64,000 nt of DNA from Hymenobacter sp. DG25B (GCF_000801315.1 NZ_CP010054.1:3286001-3350000), one strand, 5' to 3'; positions 26,187 through 35,545 are shown, counted from the stretch's first letter. A program made the numbers and translations. Notes: generated by a model from the sequence alone, not told the origin.

Positions 26187-27167
26187 CTAATGAAGGGGGC
26201 GTTTCTTTACCAGGCCACCCTTGGTGTCGCGCACGCTGCTCATCACCACAAAGGCCTGCGGATCGATGCGGTCAATCTCATCGGTAAGACGGGTTACTTC
26301 CAGGCGCGTTACCACCGTAAAGATGATATCAATTTGCCCGGGATGCTGTCCGTGCGAGCCGTAGCCGCCTTTTCCTACATACATAGTGGCACCCCGGCCC
26401 AGCTTTTCCGTCACCATCTGCCGGATGCTCTCACTGCGCGCTGAAATAATGGTAACGCCCGTGTATTCCTCAATGCCTTCAATAATGAAATCGACGGTTT
26501 TAGCGGCCGAAAGGTAGGCCAGCACCGAGTAGAGGGCCGTTTCCACGGAAAGCAGCCAGGCCGCAATGCTGAAGATGAAGATGTTGATGATCAGGATGAC
26601 ATCTCCTACTGACAGCATGGTTTTCTTGCTGATGTACACGGCCAGAATCTCGGTACCATCCAGCACGGCCCCGCCGCGCACGGCCAGCCCAATGCCAGCC
26701 CCCAGGAAAAACCCGCCAAACACGGCAATGAGCAATTTATCCTGCGTGAGCGTGGGAAAGGATACCAGTAAGAGTACTACCGCCAGCGCCAGAATGGTAA
26801 CCAAGGTGCGCAACGCAAAGCCCAGGCCCAGCTGAAAATACCCGAGAATGATAAAGGGAATGTTGATGAGTACAATCAGCAAAGACAGGGAGATACCCGT
26901 CAGCTCCGTGGTCAGCAGGGAAATACCGGTTACGCCGCCATCAATAAAGCCATTGGGCAGCAAAAAGCCCTTCAGGCCCAACGCCGCCGAAAATACCCCG
27001 GCCAGGAGCATAGCGGCGTGCAGCAGCTCCCGCCTTACACGGCTAAAGGCGGCGGGGCCTGGCGCACTATGCTCTGCGCCAGGGTAAGGCAGATCAGGAA
27101 TATACGACGGCTGCGCCGCTTCTCTCCTCTTTTTAATTCGCTCTAAAATAAGTTGTTGCAAAAGCAT
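26187..27167 (-). CDS. YitT family membrane protein (DUF161 and DUF2179)
   Basis: Inner-membrane protein of 326 residues. A polar N-terminal stretch of about 55 residues precedes five hydrophobic segments with the family signature KGFLLPNGFIDGGVTGISLL, GAGIGLAVRGGAVLDGTEILAVY and LLSVETALYSVLAYLSA. The soluble C-terminal DUF2179 domain has YTGVTIISARSE, GRGATMYVGKGGYG and the final IDPQAFVVMSSVRDTKGG. Function is unknown, and the family is widespread. The start at 27167 gives a longer N-terminus than YitT of Bacillus. A later ATG within the frame could also serve. Confidence 0.9.
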   Translation of the reverse strand: MLLQQLILERIKKRREAAQPSYIPDLPYPGAEHSAPGPAAFSRVRRELLHAAMLLAGVFSAALGLKGFLLPNGFIDGGVTGISLLTTELTGISLSLLIVLINIPFIILGYFQLGLGFALRTLVTILALAVVLLLVSFPTLTQDKLLIAVFGGFFLGAGIGLAVRGGAVLDGTEILAVYISKKTMLSVGDVILIINIFIFSIAAWLLSVETALYSVLAYLSAAKTVDFIIEGIEEYTGVTIISARSESIRQMVTEKLGRGATMYVGKGGYGSHGQHPGQIDIIFTVVTRLEVTRLTDEIDRIDPQAFVVMSSVRDTKGGLVKKRPLH

Positions 27168-27308
27168 TTGGCAGGCGGTTAGCTTTCAGAAAATGGCCGT
27201 TTAACTTCCTCCCACTGCTACTTAGCCTGGGGGTAGCCAAAAGGCTGATGCGGGCAGCCGGTTTGGGTAAGTTACCCAAACGGCCCCTTTCTAGGTTTTT
27301 GAAAGCCG

Positions 27309-27704
27309 CTAAGGCGCGTTGGGGGCAATATCACTTAAAAGGCAGTTGGCCCGCAGTATAGCTTCTCCCTCCGCCGTGGTGTGGCGTGCCGGACAAATTG
27401 TGGCCAAAACGGCCAGGTGCTGCCAGGCGGCGCTGTGGCTTAGCCAGGCGGGCCCAAGGCCGTGCGGCACATCCGGGGTGGCAGGTGCCAGGGCTTCCTG
27501 GTACAGCCGCAGGGTGGTCGCCAACTGCTGGGCGGGCGTGGCGCCAGCATGGCTAGTGGCAGGGCGCAGCACATAAGGCACTTTCCCGCCTGCTGTTGCC
27601 TGGGCGGGTGTAGCCAGGGATAGAGTGGCCCAAAGCGTGCTCAGCAGCAGTAGCACCAACTGCCGACAGCGCGGGAAAAACAAAGCGGCGAATAAGGCTG
27701 GCAC
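27309..27704 (-). CDS. small secreted hypothetical protein
   Basis: Putative product of 131 residues from a GTG at 27704. A hydrophobic stretch QLVLLLLSTLWATLSLATPAQA reads as a signal peptide. The mature part is rich in Ala, Thr and Pro, has two Cys, and shows no motif I know. The opposite strand has an overlapping ORF of similar quality (27319-27576), so coding here is only likely, not certain. The start codon is doubtful. Confidence 0.4.
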   Translation of the reverse strand: MPALFAALFFPRCRQLVLLLLSTLWATLSLATPAQATAGGKVPYVLRPATSHAGATPAQQLATTLRLYQEALAPATPDVPHGLGPAWLSHSAAWQHLAVLATICPARHTTAEGEAILRANCLLSDIAPNAP

Positions 27705-27762
27705 GGAAGCGGGAGAAAAGCGAATACCTTTCAGGGGTAACGCAGTCGGCAGGATGATGTTT

Positions 27763-27770
27763 TAATTTTG
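27763..27770 (+). promoter_or_regulatory. possible -7 element (TAATTTTG) for the Nudix gene
   Basis: Matches TAnnTTTG and lies 75 bases before the ATG at 27846. No -33 TTG at the expected distance is visible, so this is tentative. Confidence 0.35.
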
Positions 27771-27845
27771 CCAAGGCAATGGTGGCTATGCGCTGCCGGC
27801 AAATCACTGGGCCCGCCTGCTACGTTTCTCTTCGCTCTACTCCTT

Positions 27846-28391
27846 ATGCCTGCTTTCGAGAGTCTACTTCCCCCCTTGCGCGAGGCCGCCGTGCTGGTAC
27901 CCGTGTACCGGGATGCCAGCGGCCGCCTGCGCCTGGTACTGGTGCGCCGCGGCGAGGGAGGCATCCACGGCGGGCAGCTGGCCTTTCCGGGCGGCAAGCG
28001 GGAGTTGCAGGACACTTCCCTGCAGGCCACTGCCCTGCGCGAAACCCATGAGGAAGTAGGCCTGCCCGTGGCTCAGGTGCAGGTATTGACTAAGCTGCCG
28101 GTTATTGTTACCATGGTTTCCAGCTTCCGCATCACGCCGTTTCTGGGGCACATTCATCCGCCGGCCCGCTGGCTGCTGCAGTCCTCTGAAATAGCCGAGG
28201 TGCTGGATGTAGACGTAGCTGAGCTACTGGCACCGGAAGCTCATACCACCGAGGAGTGGCAGCTGCCGGGCTGGGCCAGCCCCCGCCCCATTTCCTTTTA
28301 CCGCGTGGGGCCGTATGCTTTGTGGGGCGCCAGCTACCGCATTGTGCAGCCACTCCTGCCCCGCCTGTTAGCCGGAGAATGGCCTATCTAA
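27846..28391 (+). CDS. CoA-type Nudix hydrolase
   Basis: Cytosolic pyrophosphatase of 181 residues. The Nudix box is the CoA-pyrophosphatase variant: FPGGKRELQDTSLQATALR then ETHEEVGL. The extra spacing between GGK and the RExxEE core, and the LVRRGEGGIHGGQLAFPGGKRE-type lead-in, are typical of NudL/NUDT7 enzymes that hydrolyse coenzyme A and its esters. The ATG at 27846 gives the normal family length. A longer frame from 27768 is unsupported. The C-terminal part (WASPRPISFYRVGPYALWG) also fits. Confidence 0.88.
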   Translation: MPAFESLLPPLREAAVLVPVYRDASGRLRLVLVRRGEGGIHGGQLAFPGGKRELQDTSLQATALRETHEEVGLPVAQVQVLTKLPVIVTMVSSFRITPFLGHIHPPARWLLQSSEIAEVLDVDVAELLAPEAHTTEEWQLPGWASPRPISFYRVGPYALWGASYRIVQPLLPRLLAGEWPI

Positions 28392-28484
28392 GCTTTAACC
28401 GAGCAGCAACACAGTTTGGCACGAAATTACGTTGCATAGCTGTGCCGGCGGGTTTCGATACGCAATAGCTGGCATTTTTCGCAT

Positions 28485-29567
28485 ATGAAACGACTCCTGT
28501 TCTTAGCACTTGCCTGCCTGTCCACCATCAATGCCTGGGCGCAGGCCGAGCAAAGCATCTGGTATTTCGGCAACCAGGCCGGCATCAGCTTTGCCACCGG
28601 CCAGCCGGTAGCTTTGTCGGATGGTAAGATGAACACCTATGAGGGCTCGGCAGTGGCTACCAACGCCCAGGGTCAGCTGCTGTTCTACACCAACGGCGTA
28701 AGCGTGTGGAACCGCCAGCATAAGCTAATGCCCAACGGCCGCCACCTTATGGGTGACGCCAGCAGCACACAAAGCGCCGTTATTGTGCCCGACCCCGGCA
28801 GCGGCAACGTGTTCTATATTTTCACCACCGACTTGCAGGGCCGCGGCAACGGCCTGCGCTACTCGGTGGTAGATATGACCCGCGACAACGGTTTCGGCGA
28901 CGTGCCCCGCGCCAATATGCTGCTCATTACCCCGGTAGCCGAAAAGCTGGTGGCCGTGCGCCACGCCAACGGCCGCGACGTATGGGTGGTAGCGCACCGC
29001 TGGAATTCCAACGCCTTTGTTTCCTACCTGGTAACAGCCGAAGGCGTAGCCGGTATGCCCGTAATGAGCAACGTAGGCAGCATGCACGCGGGCCCCGGCC
29101 GCAATGCCATTGGCTGCATCAAATTCTCGCCCGATGGCCGGAAGCTGGCCGCCGCGCTGTGGCGGGAAAGCAATAAGTTTGAGCTCTTCGATTTTGACCG
29201 TACCACCGGCGTCATCAGCAACCCCCAGCAGTTTGGGCCTTATGAAGAAGCCTACGGCGTGGAGTTCTCGCCCGATGGCAGCAAGCTCTATGGCACCAGT
29301 AACGGCGCCGGTGGTGGCGACGCCACCATCACCCAGTTTGACCTGCGCACGGGCAAGGCGGAAAGAGTGGGCAAGTCGGCTAACCGCAAAGTGGGCACCC
29401 TGCAGCTCGGCCCCGATGGCAAAATCTACGTGGCCCGCGAAGACAACCCCTATCTGGGCGTTATTCAGAACCCTAACGCGGCGGGTGCTGCCTGCCAGTA
29501 CGTGGACGATGGTTTTAACCTGGGCGCCAAGCGCAGCAAGCTGGGCCTGCCCAACTTTCTGCGGTAG
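28485..29567 (+). CDS. secreted beta-propeller protein lacking a sorting domain
   Basis: Exported protein of 360 residues. Signal peptide ends AWAQAEQ. The mature protein starts IWYFGNQAGISFATGQPVAL and has propeller-type blades (VATNAQGQLLFYTNG, IKFSPDGRKLAAALW, EFSPDGSKLYGTSNG, LGPDGKIYVARE). This is the N-terminal domain usually found ahead of PKD repeats and a gliding-motility-type CHU_C sorting domain in large Bacteroidota adhesins. Here it stops right after LGLPNFLR, so no sorting domain is present. It is either periplasmic or anchored by other means. Confidence 0.8.
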   Translation: MKRLLFLALACLSTINAWAQAEQSIWYFGNQAGISFATGQPVALSDGKMNTYEGSAVATNAQGQLLFYTNGVSVWNRQHKLMPNGRHLMGDASSTQSAVIVPDPGSGNVFYIFTTDLQGRGNGLRYSVVDMTRDNGFGDVPRANMLLITPVAEKLVAVRHANGRDVWVVAHRWNSNAFVSYLVTAEGVAGMPVMSNVGSMHAGPGRNAIGCIKFSPDGRKLAAALWRESNKFELFDFDRTTGVISNPQQFGPYEEAYGVEFSPDGSKLYGTSNGAGGGDATITQFDLRTGKAERVGKSANRKVGTLQLGPDGKIYVAREDNPYLGVIQNPNAAGAACQYVDDGFNLGAKRSKLGLPNFLR

Positions 29568-29588
29568 TTCCAGCCGGCATCCTGCCTA

Positions 29589-29684
29589 AAAAAGTAGCGT
29601 AAGCCTTAGCTTGCGCAGCCGTTGTACCGGATACTTCTCCGGTACAACGGCTGCCTCCACCAGCTCCGGCTTACGCTACTTTTT
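29589..29684. terminator. nested double hairpin upstream of meaB
   Basis: Outer perfect 17-bp arms AAAAAGTAGCGTAAGCC (29589-29605) and GGCTTACGCTACTTTTT (29668-29684). Inner perfect 16-bp arms CAGCCGTTGTACCGGA (29616-29631) and TCCGGTACAACGGCTG (29638-29653). The right end has a long T-rich tail ending 9 bases before the meaB TTG. It can terminate the 28485 gene, and it necessarily forms part of the meaB leader if the two are co-transcribed. Confidence 0.88.
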
Positions 29685-29692
29685 CTTTTCCC

Positions 29693-30673
29693 TTGGCCAA
29701 GCGCTTCTCCGTTTCCGAATACACTGATGGCATTCTGGCCGGCAACCGCATGCTGCTCAGCCGCGCTATTACGCTGGTAGAAAGCACCCTACCCAGCGAC
29801 CAGCGCCTGGCTGAACAGGTGCTGGATGCCGTGCTGCCGCACACCGGCCGCTCGGTGCGGGTAGGTATTACCGGCGTGCCGGGCGTAGGAAAAAGTACGT
29901 TTATCGAGGCCCTGGGTATGCACCTGGTAGCGGAGCAGGGCAAGCGCCTGGCTGTGCTGGCCGTAGACCCCACCAGCCAGCGCAGCGGCGGCAGCATTTT
30001 GGGCGATAAAACCCGCATGAACCAGTTGGCCGCGCACCCCCACGCCTACATTCGCCCCTCTCCCGCCGGCCGCTCTCTGGGTGGCGTTACGCGCAGCACC
30101 CGCGAAGCTATGCTGCTCTGCGAAGCCGCCGGGCACGATGTCATTTTTGTAGAAACGGTGGGCGTAGGCCAGAGCGAAACCGCCGTGCACGGCATGGTAG
30201 ACTTCTTTCTGCTGTTGATGCTGGCCGGTGCCGGCGACGAGCTGCAGGGCATCAAAAAAGGCATCATGGAAATGGCCGATGCCGTGGTCATTACCAAAGC
30301 CGATGGCGCCAACCAAATACCTGCCCGCCGTGCCCGCCGCGAGTACCAGAATGCCCTGCATCTGTTTCCGCTGGCGCCTTCCGGCTGGAGCCCGGTAGTA
30401 GCTACCAGCTCGGCCTTAACCGGCGCCGGCGTGCCGGAAGTATGGCAGCTGCTGGAAACCTACCGCGCCCAAACACAGGCCAGCGGTTACTTTCAGCAGC
30501 GGCGGCAGGAGCAGCATCTGCACTGGCTGCACGAAACTATCCGGCAGGGCCTGGAAGATCAGTTCTATGCCCGCCCCGAGGTACAGACCCACCTGGCCGC
30601 CATCCGTCAGCAGGTGCTGGATGGGCGCAAGTCGGCGTTTGCGGCGGCGGCGGAGCTACTAGGAATGAAGTAG
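29693..30673 (+). CDS. meaB: methylmalonyl-CoA mutase-associated GTPase MeaB
   Basis: G3E-family GTPase, 326 residues, that gates cobalamin loading and protects methylmalonyl-CoA mutase. P-loop GVPGVGKSTF at residues 61-70. Further G motifs and conserved blocks: AVDPTSQRSGGSILGDKTRM, IRPSPAGRSLGGV, FVETVGVGQSE, and ITKADGAN (G4). It fits the mutase subunits encoded at 15143-19185. No upstream ATG or GTG exists in frame before the terminator, so translation most likely starts at the TTG at 29693, right after the hairpin. The next ATG (residue 20) would cut into the conserved N-terminal helix. Confidence 0.93.
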   Translation: MAKRFSVSEYTDGILAGNRMLLSRAITLVESTLPSDQRLAEQVLDAVLPHTGRSVRVGITGVPGVGKSTFIEALGMHLVAEQGKRLAVLAVDPTSQRSGGSILGDKTRMNQLAAHPHAYIRPSPAGRSLGGVTRSTREAMLLCEAAGHDVIFVETVGVGQSETAVHGMVDFFLLLMLAGAGDELQGIKKGIMEMADAVVITKADGANQIPARRARREYQNALHLFPLAPSGWSPVVATSSALTGAGVPEVWQLLETYRAQTQASGYFQQRRQEQHLHWLHETIRQGLEDQFYARPEVQTHLAAIRQQVLDGRKSAFAAAAELLGMK

Positions 30674-30690
30674 TAATTGAAACCAGCAAA

Positions 30691-30799
30691 AAACCGTCAT
30701 GTCGAGCGAAGGCGAGACATCTCGCGTGCTGATGTTGCAGTGCTAATCACTGTACACCACACTAGCTAGATGTCTCGCCTTCGCTCGACATGACGGTTT
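30691..30799. repeat. dispersed palindromic element, copy B2
   Basis: Perfect 32-bp arms, 30691-30722 (starts AAACCGTCATGTCGAGC) and 30768-30799 (ends CGACATGACGGTTT), with a 45-base loop. Same class as copy B1 at 4583-4680, which shares GAGACATCTCGCGTGCTG. It lies between the convergent meaB and M61 genes. Confidence 0.92.
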
Positions 30800-30825
30800 A
30801 AAAAAGGCAGACGCTATTGGTCAGC

Positions 30826-32631
30826 CTACAGATTGGTCTGCCAGGCTTTGCGCAGAGCCAGCTGCTCGGGCGTGGCCTGCGGATTCAAAGTAAAATTGTA
30901 GGCCTTCACCTCGTCGCGCACCAAGGTGCGGGCCAGCACTTTCTGCTCAGTGCCGTTGCGACTGATGGTGAGCGTGTAATCGGAGCCGGGCTTGCGGGCC
31001 TGCACGGCAGCCAGCAGTTGCCGCAGGTTTTGCGGCGTGACGGCTTCCCCATCCACGGCTAACAGCTTATCGTTGGGCTGCACGCCCTGGGCCTGGAGGT
31101 TGGCGGGCACGTTGCTGAACAGAATACCATCCTGACCGGGCCGGAAGCCCAGACCCTCCATGGGAATGAGCCCTACTTTACGGCCGGTGTTCAGCTTGGC
31201 ATCGTAGCGAATACCCACTTTAGCGTAGTACTCCTGCAGGGGCAGCGGCTCGGCATTCTCCACGTAGCGCGTGAAAAAGTCCCGGATTTCGGGATAGGTC
31301 ATCTTCGCGAAGTCATCAAAGAAATCCTTCTCGCTTACTGGCTTGCTGGGGCCATATTTTTTAGCCAGCTCCAGCAGGACTTCGCGCAGGCCGCGCTTAC
31401 CGCCGGAAAGCTCCAGCAACCGCAGGTCCAGCAGGGCGGCCGTCATGGCGCCGCGCTGGTAGATGTTGCCGTACTGCTGCTGGCCTTCATCCTGGAAGGA
31501 GTTCAATCCCAGACGCTTCAGAGAATACGTGGTATCGGCGGCCAGGTGGTCGTAGCGTACTTTGCTCTGCAGGGTACTCAGGTAATCATCCAAGGAAATC
31601 AGGCCACTGCGCAGCTGCATCATGTGGGCCGCCCACTCCGTGGTGCCCTCATACAGCCACAGGTGCTGCGAGCCGGTGGGCTGCACAAAGTTGAAATGCT
31701 CAATGATTTCCGAATGGATATTCAGGGGCGTTACGATGTGGAAGAACTCATGCGCGGCCATATCCGTGATGCTCTGCACGTACTCCGGGGTGAGGGGCTG
31801 CTCGCGCAGTACGTACTCGGAGCTGTAGGAATGCTCCCAGGCGCCCTGGCTCTGGTCCTCGAAGTGGTACAGGAAGGCGTAGCGCTTTACGGGCAGCTGC
31901 ACCAGGAAATTCTTGGCGGCACCCAGCATCTTCTGCATGTCGGCCAGCAGGGGCTCAGCCTTCACCACGTCGGTTTTGGAGTAGCAGTACAGCGCCACTT
32001 CGGCGTCGCCGAGCTTGGTGGTGGCTTCTGTGAGGCGACCCAGCAGAATGGGCGAGTCTACGGCCTGGTCGTAATCCTTGGCGTGGTAGTAGCCTTTAGC
32101 ATCGGGCGTGAGGGCCGAGCCGGCCTTCCAGCCGCTGGGGTAGTTTATTTTGAGCCGCAGCGGCTTGTTCTGCATGCCCTGGGGGTAGCCCAGAATGGTT
32201 TGCCCGTTCAGCAGAGCGTGGTCGGCTTCCAGGGAGGAACCGCACATGCGGTAGATGCGGTGCTCCTGCACCTGCGTGTCCCAGGTTTCAGCAATGGTGT
32301 AGCGAATTTCCCGGGTTTTCTCGGGGTCGGCCAGCTGCCACTGGTTAGTGGAAATCTGTTTGGCCTCCAGAGGCTTGCCCTTCTTATCAAAGGCCTCAAA
32401 CTTGCGCACAAAGCGGCCCATATCCATTACCTGGTACGTGCCGGGCGCGGTGGAGGCAAACTGGTAAATGGCCTGATCTTTTTTCAGCTTTTTGGGCAGC
32501 TGCAGCCGCACCTGAAACTCATCGGTGGAAACGGCCGGGTCAATGTTAACGGTGTAGGTAAGCTCGGAAGCGGCCAGCGCCGAAAGAGGCATGAAGGCAG
32601 CCAGCAGGGCGCCGTACAGAAAGGATTTCAT
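30826..32631 (-). CDS. M61 family (glycyl aminopeptidase-like) PDZ metallopeptidase
   Basis: Exported protein of 601 residues with a signal peptide ending ALAASE. The M61 N-terminal beta domain (TYTVNIDPAVSTDEFQVRL) is followed by the zinc motif AAHEFFHIVTPLNIH near 292 and the helper segment LWLYEGTTEWAA with the third ligand Glu. A C-terminal PDZ domain has VPANLQAQGVQPNDKLLAVDGE. Family enzymes are periplasmic peptidases or chaperones of unclear substrate. Length and layout are full. The ATG at 32631 begins the signal peptide. It is followed by the DUF5916 gene upstream on the same strand. Confidence 0.93.
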   Translation of the reverse strand: MKSFLYGALLAAFMPLSALAASELTYTVNIDPAVSTDEFQVRLQLPKKLKKDQAIYQFASTAPGTYQVMDMGRFVRKFEAFDKKGKPLEAKQISTNQWQLADPEKTREIRYTIAETWDTQVQEHRIYRMCGSSLEADHALLNGQTILGYPQGMQNKPLRLKINYPSGWKAGSALTPDAKGYYHAKDYDQAVDSPILLGRLTEATTKLGDAEVALYCYSKTDVVKAEPLLADMQKMLGAAKNFLVQLPVKRYAFLYHFEDQSQGAWEHSYSSEYVLREQPLTPEYVQSITDMAAHEFFHIVTPLNIHSEIIEHFNFVQPTGSQHLWLYEGTTEWAAHMMQLRSGLISLDDYLSTLQSKVRYDHLAADTTYSLKRLGLNSFQDEGQQQYGNIYQRGAMTAALLDLRLLELSGGKRGLREVLLELAKKYGPSKPVSEKDFFDDFAKMTYPEIRDFFTRYVENAEPLPLQEYYAKVGIRYDAKLNTGRKVGLIPMEGLGFRPGQDGILFSNVPANLQAQGVQPNDKLLAVDGEAVTPQNLRQLLAAVQARKPGSDYTLTISRNGTEQKVLARTLVRDEVKAYNFTLNPQATPEQLALRKAWQTNL

Positions 32632-32715
32632 AGAAACGGAAAGGAGGGAAAAACCGGAGGAAGCAAATGCGCCCCGGCCAGAGACGGCCGGGGCGCACCA
32701 AGGGTTGCCTGCGTA

Positions 32716-35316
32716 TCAGGCGCGTTTGCGCCGCAGCGTGAGATAATCCAGGTAGTACAGCACCTTCACCGACAAAGAATTATTGTGCGGCGTGTTAATG
32801 GTGTTCGATAAGTTATCAAAGTACAGCGGGGTGGCCTGCTCAGCGTTGAGGAAAGAGTAGCCGGCATTCTTCCACACGATGCTTACCTGCGAGCCGGGCG
32901 CAAACCACCAGGAGTACACCGCATCCACATTAAAGGCATTGTAGGTGTTGTTGCGGTTACGGCGGTAGTCTACCAGCTCTTCGTCGCCGCCCGGGCTCAG
33001 GCGCGCGAAGTCGCGGTAGCGCACATTGCTGGTGTAGTGGCGCGTGCGCAGGGTAAACGACATACGGTTGGTGAAAGTGTAGGCAGCCTGCAGCACGTTG
33101 GATACCGTCACCACATCGCGGCGGCCCAAAACCACCTGTCCAAGGAATGGCTGATCCAGCGGCTCGCTGGTACTCATTCCCCCGTTCACGTAGCCAATCT
33201 GGTTGCGGTTCAGGCTCCAGTCAATACTGTAGCGGAAATTCAGCTGGTTGTTTACCCGGTAGCGCGGCGAGATGCCCAGGCCTACATCCAGGCGGGCCGG
33301 ACGCGGCAGCCGCTCGTCCTGCGCATAGGGCACCAGGTTTACATTAACGTCAAGAGCCAGCTTTTTCCGGTAATCCGAAGAAATATAGCTACCCAACACA
33401 GCGTAGGCCGGTTTCCGGACAAAGTAGTCGCCCAAGGGGTACTGCCGGGGCTCGAAATAATCACGCGTTACCGGGTACAATTCGAAGTTAAAGCCTGTGC
33501 TCAGGAAATTCTTGGTGAACGTGGTATTGAATCCGCCATACACATTCATGGCCTGATACAGAGTGGGCGAATACAGCAAGCCATAATAGGTCCCAAGGTA
33601 GGTAGACAGGTTATTGACCTTCCAGAAGGGGTTAAACTTGTTATACCGCACCTGCAGCTCCTGTGAGATATTGTTGTTCCCGAACAGAATACCTAAATCA
33701 TTGGGGTTGTAGGTATCAGACTCGATGCTGTGATTAAGGCTCCAGGTCCAGTTGCCACTGATTTTGCCCAGGCCCAACTGGTACTTGTAGCCATCCTGGT
33801 CATTAATCTTCTGCTCCGAGCCGAACACGTTGCCACGCCGCCGGGAGTACACCACGCGGCCATCCAGGGCGTAGGAGTTTTTCTTGTTGGCAAAGCGGAA
33901 CAGGCCACCCGTCACGTTGGCATCGTAGGTGCTGCCCCAGCGCGTGACGTTGGTATTGATGAGCGAAACGTAGGAGTTATTTTTCAGAGACTGGTCCAGC
34001 ACGGCAATGCTGTAGTTGCTGAAAGGCTGCGTAAGCACGTCGCGCTGGGCGCCGGTAGTACTGTCCTGCAGCGTGGCGTACACATCGTTGCTGAGCGCAT
34101 TGAATATGCCCACGCCCAGTCCGTTTTTCGTGCGGCCCGATACTTTGGTAGCATTCAGCAGGCGGGTGGTGCCGGGGTTACGCACCACAAACTCGCCCTT
34201 GTGCCACTGTCCATCGGCTTCCTGGTAGCGCCCCCGCAGCTGCCCGCTCACATTGTAGAAGCCAATGGGCGTGGCACCCACGCGGCGGGAGTAGAACAGG
34301 TTGCCTTTGTTGAAGAGCTCGGTGCCCTCAGTGAAAAACGCCCGGTTCTCGTTAAACTTTACTTCGAAGGGCGAGAGGTTGAGCACCTGGTTGTCGCTCT
34401 GCACCTGGCCAAAATCGGGCACCAGGGTGGCATCCAGGGTAAAGCTTTCATTGATGCCCCACTTCACATCGGCCCCGCCATTAAAGCTGGTGGTAGTGCG
34501 TTTGGTGCCGGCCTGGCTTTCCGGGTTGTGGTTTACATAGCCCGAAATGTAGGGCGTGAGCGAGAGGCGCAGCGGCGGCTGCACGTTCTGCAGACCATGC
34601 AGCTCGCCCCACTGGTTCACGAAGCCATCAACGGACGGCTTTACCTCATTCCAGGTATACTGCGCGTTATCGCGCTTACGCATACGCATGAAGTTCAGCC
34701 CCCAGAGTTGCTCGGGGGCCTTGCTGAAGCGAATGGCGGAGTACGGAATGCGCATCTCGGCCACCCAGTCGGTGCCCTGAATGGAGGTGCGCGAATCCCA
34801 CACCGCGTTCCAGTTCCAGTCTTCGCCGCCGGCCGGGGAGTAGCGCGCGTCCAGCTGCACCCCCGAGGGGGTTACGCAGAAGCCGTAGCCGTTGAGCTTG
34901 TCATGGTAGGTATCCAGAAAGATGGCAAAGAAGTCGGTGTTGCCCAGGTCGTCGCGCTGGCCCATCTCGCGCATAATAGAGTCCGCCGATACATCGTGCA
35001 TAATAGCCCCGATGTAGAGGTTGGCGTCGTCGTAAAGCACGCGCACTTCAGTCCGTTGCTTTTCGTGCACGCCGGGGTTGGGCCGCACCTGGATAAAATC
35101 GGTGGCAATGGCTGCCTGCTGCCAGATAGCTTCATCCAGCGACCCGTCCAGCTTAATGGATTCCGTGATGCGCACGGCCTGCAGCTGACGGTGCAACACG
35201 GGTGCAGCTGCGGCTTTGGCAGTGGAAGTGGAAGTAGTAGGTTCTGACTGGGCGGCGGCCTGCAAAGAGAAAGCTACGCTCAGCCAGCACAGCAGGAATA
35301 GCCTGATGCGGGACAT
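32716..35316 (-). CDS. DUF5916 protein with CBM9-like domain and outer-membrane barrel
   Basis: Outer-membrane protein of 866 residues from the ATG at 35316. Signal peptide ends LQAAAQ. The N-terminal third is a carbohydrate-binding family-9-like domain (ITESIKLDGSLDEAIWQQA, ARYSPAGGEDWNWNAVWDS, WVAEMRIPYSAIRF). The rest is DUF5916, a repeated strand-rich barrel with LVPDFGQVQSDNQVLNL, RAFFTEGTELFN and a C-terminal TLRTRHYTSNVRY. Ligand unknown. The frame upstream to 35448 lacks a signal and is not used. It is separated from the M61 gene by 84 bases and may share its transcript. Confidence 0.9.
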   Translation of the reverse strand: MSRIRLFLLCWLSVAFSLQAAAQSEPTTSTSTAKAAAAPVLHRQLQAVRITESIKLDGSLDEAIWQQAAIATDFIQVRPNPGVHEKQRTEVRVLYDDANLYIGAIMHDVSADSIMREMGQRDDLGNTDFFAIFLDTYHDKLNGYGFCVTPSGVQLDARYSPAGGEDWNWNAVWDSRTSIQGTDWVAEMRIPYSAIRFSKAPEQLWGLNFMRMRKRDNAQYTWNEVKPSVDGFVNQWGELHGLQNVQPPLRLSLTPYISGYVNHNPESQAGTKRTTTSFNGGADVKWGINESFTLDATLVPDFGQVQSDNQVLNLSPFEVKFNENRAFFTEGTELFNKGNLFYSRRVGATPIGFYNVSGQLRGRYQEADGQWHKGEFVVRNPGTTRLLNATKVSGRTKNGLGVGIFNALSNDVYATLQDSTTGAQRDVLTQPFSNYSIAVLDQSLKNNSYVSLINTNVTRWGSTYDANVTGGLFRFANKKNSYALDGRVVYSRRRGNVFGSEQKINDQDGYKYQLGLGKISGNWTWSLNHSIESDTYNPNDLGILFGNNNISQELQVRYNKFNPFWKVNNLSTYLGTYYGLLYSPTLYQAMNVYGGFNTTFTKNFLSTGFNFELYPVTRDYFEPRQYPLGDYFVRKPAYAVLGSYISSDYRKKLALDVNVNLVPYAQDERLPRPARLDVGLGISPRYRVNNQLNFRYSIDWSLNRNQIGYVNGGMSTSEPLDQPFLGQVVLGRRDVVTVSNVLQAAYTFTNRMSFTLRTRHYTSNVRYRDFARLSPGGDEELVDYRRNRNNTYNAFNVDAVYSWWFAPGSQVSIVWKNAGYSFLNAEQATPLYFDNLSNTINTPHNNSLSVKVLYYLDYLTLRRKRA

Positions 35317-35495
35317 GGTGAGAAAGGAAAAGTGGGGCAAATCAGAAAATAAGCGGGGGATAATCAAACGGCGGATAAGCTGGCAGGGCAGCAAAAGTGC
35401 CGGGACCGGGGCGGCGCATCTACCCGGCCTCTTCCGGCACGAAACCATAGATGCTATCCGGGCAGGAATCGTTGCCTAGCGCTAAAGAAAAAGTC

Positions 35496-35535
35496 ATAAA
35501 AAACCGACTCACTGTACCAGGAGCCGGTTTTTTAT
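35496..35535 (-). terminator. intrinsic terminator of the BlaI/M56 operon
   Basis: Arms ATAAAAAACCGACTC (35496-35510) and GAGCCGGTTTTTTAT (35521-35535) with a single mismatch and a 10-base loop. It is 10 bases past the M56 stop codon. Confidence 0.85.
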
Positions 35536-35545
35536 TTGCCGATTT

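Noticed and set aside
33730..35247. Long plus-strand ORF (505 residues) across the DUF5916 gene
   Set aside because: Antisense shadow of a well supported outer-membrane gene; composition is typical of shadows.
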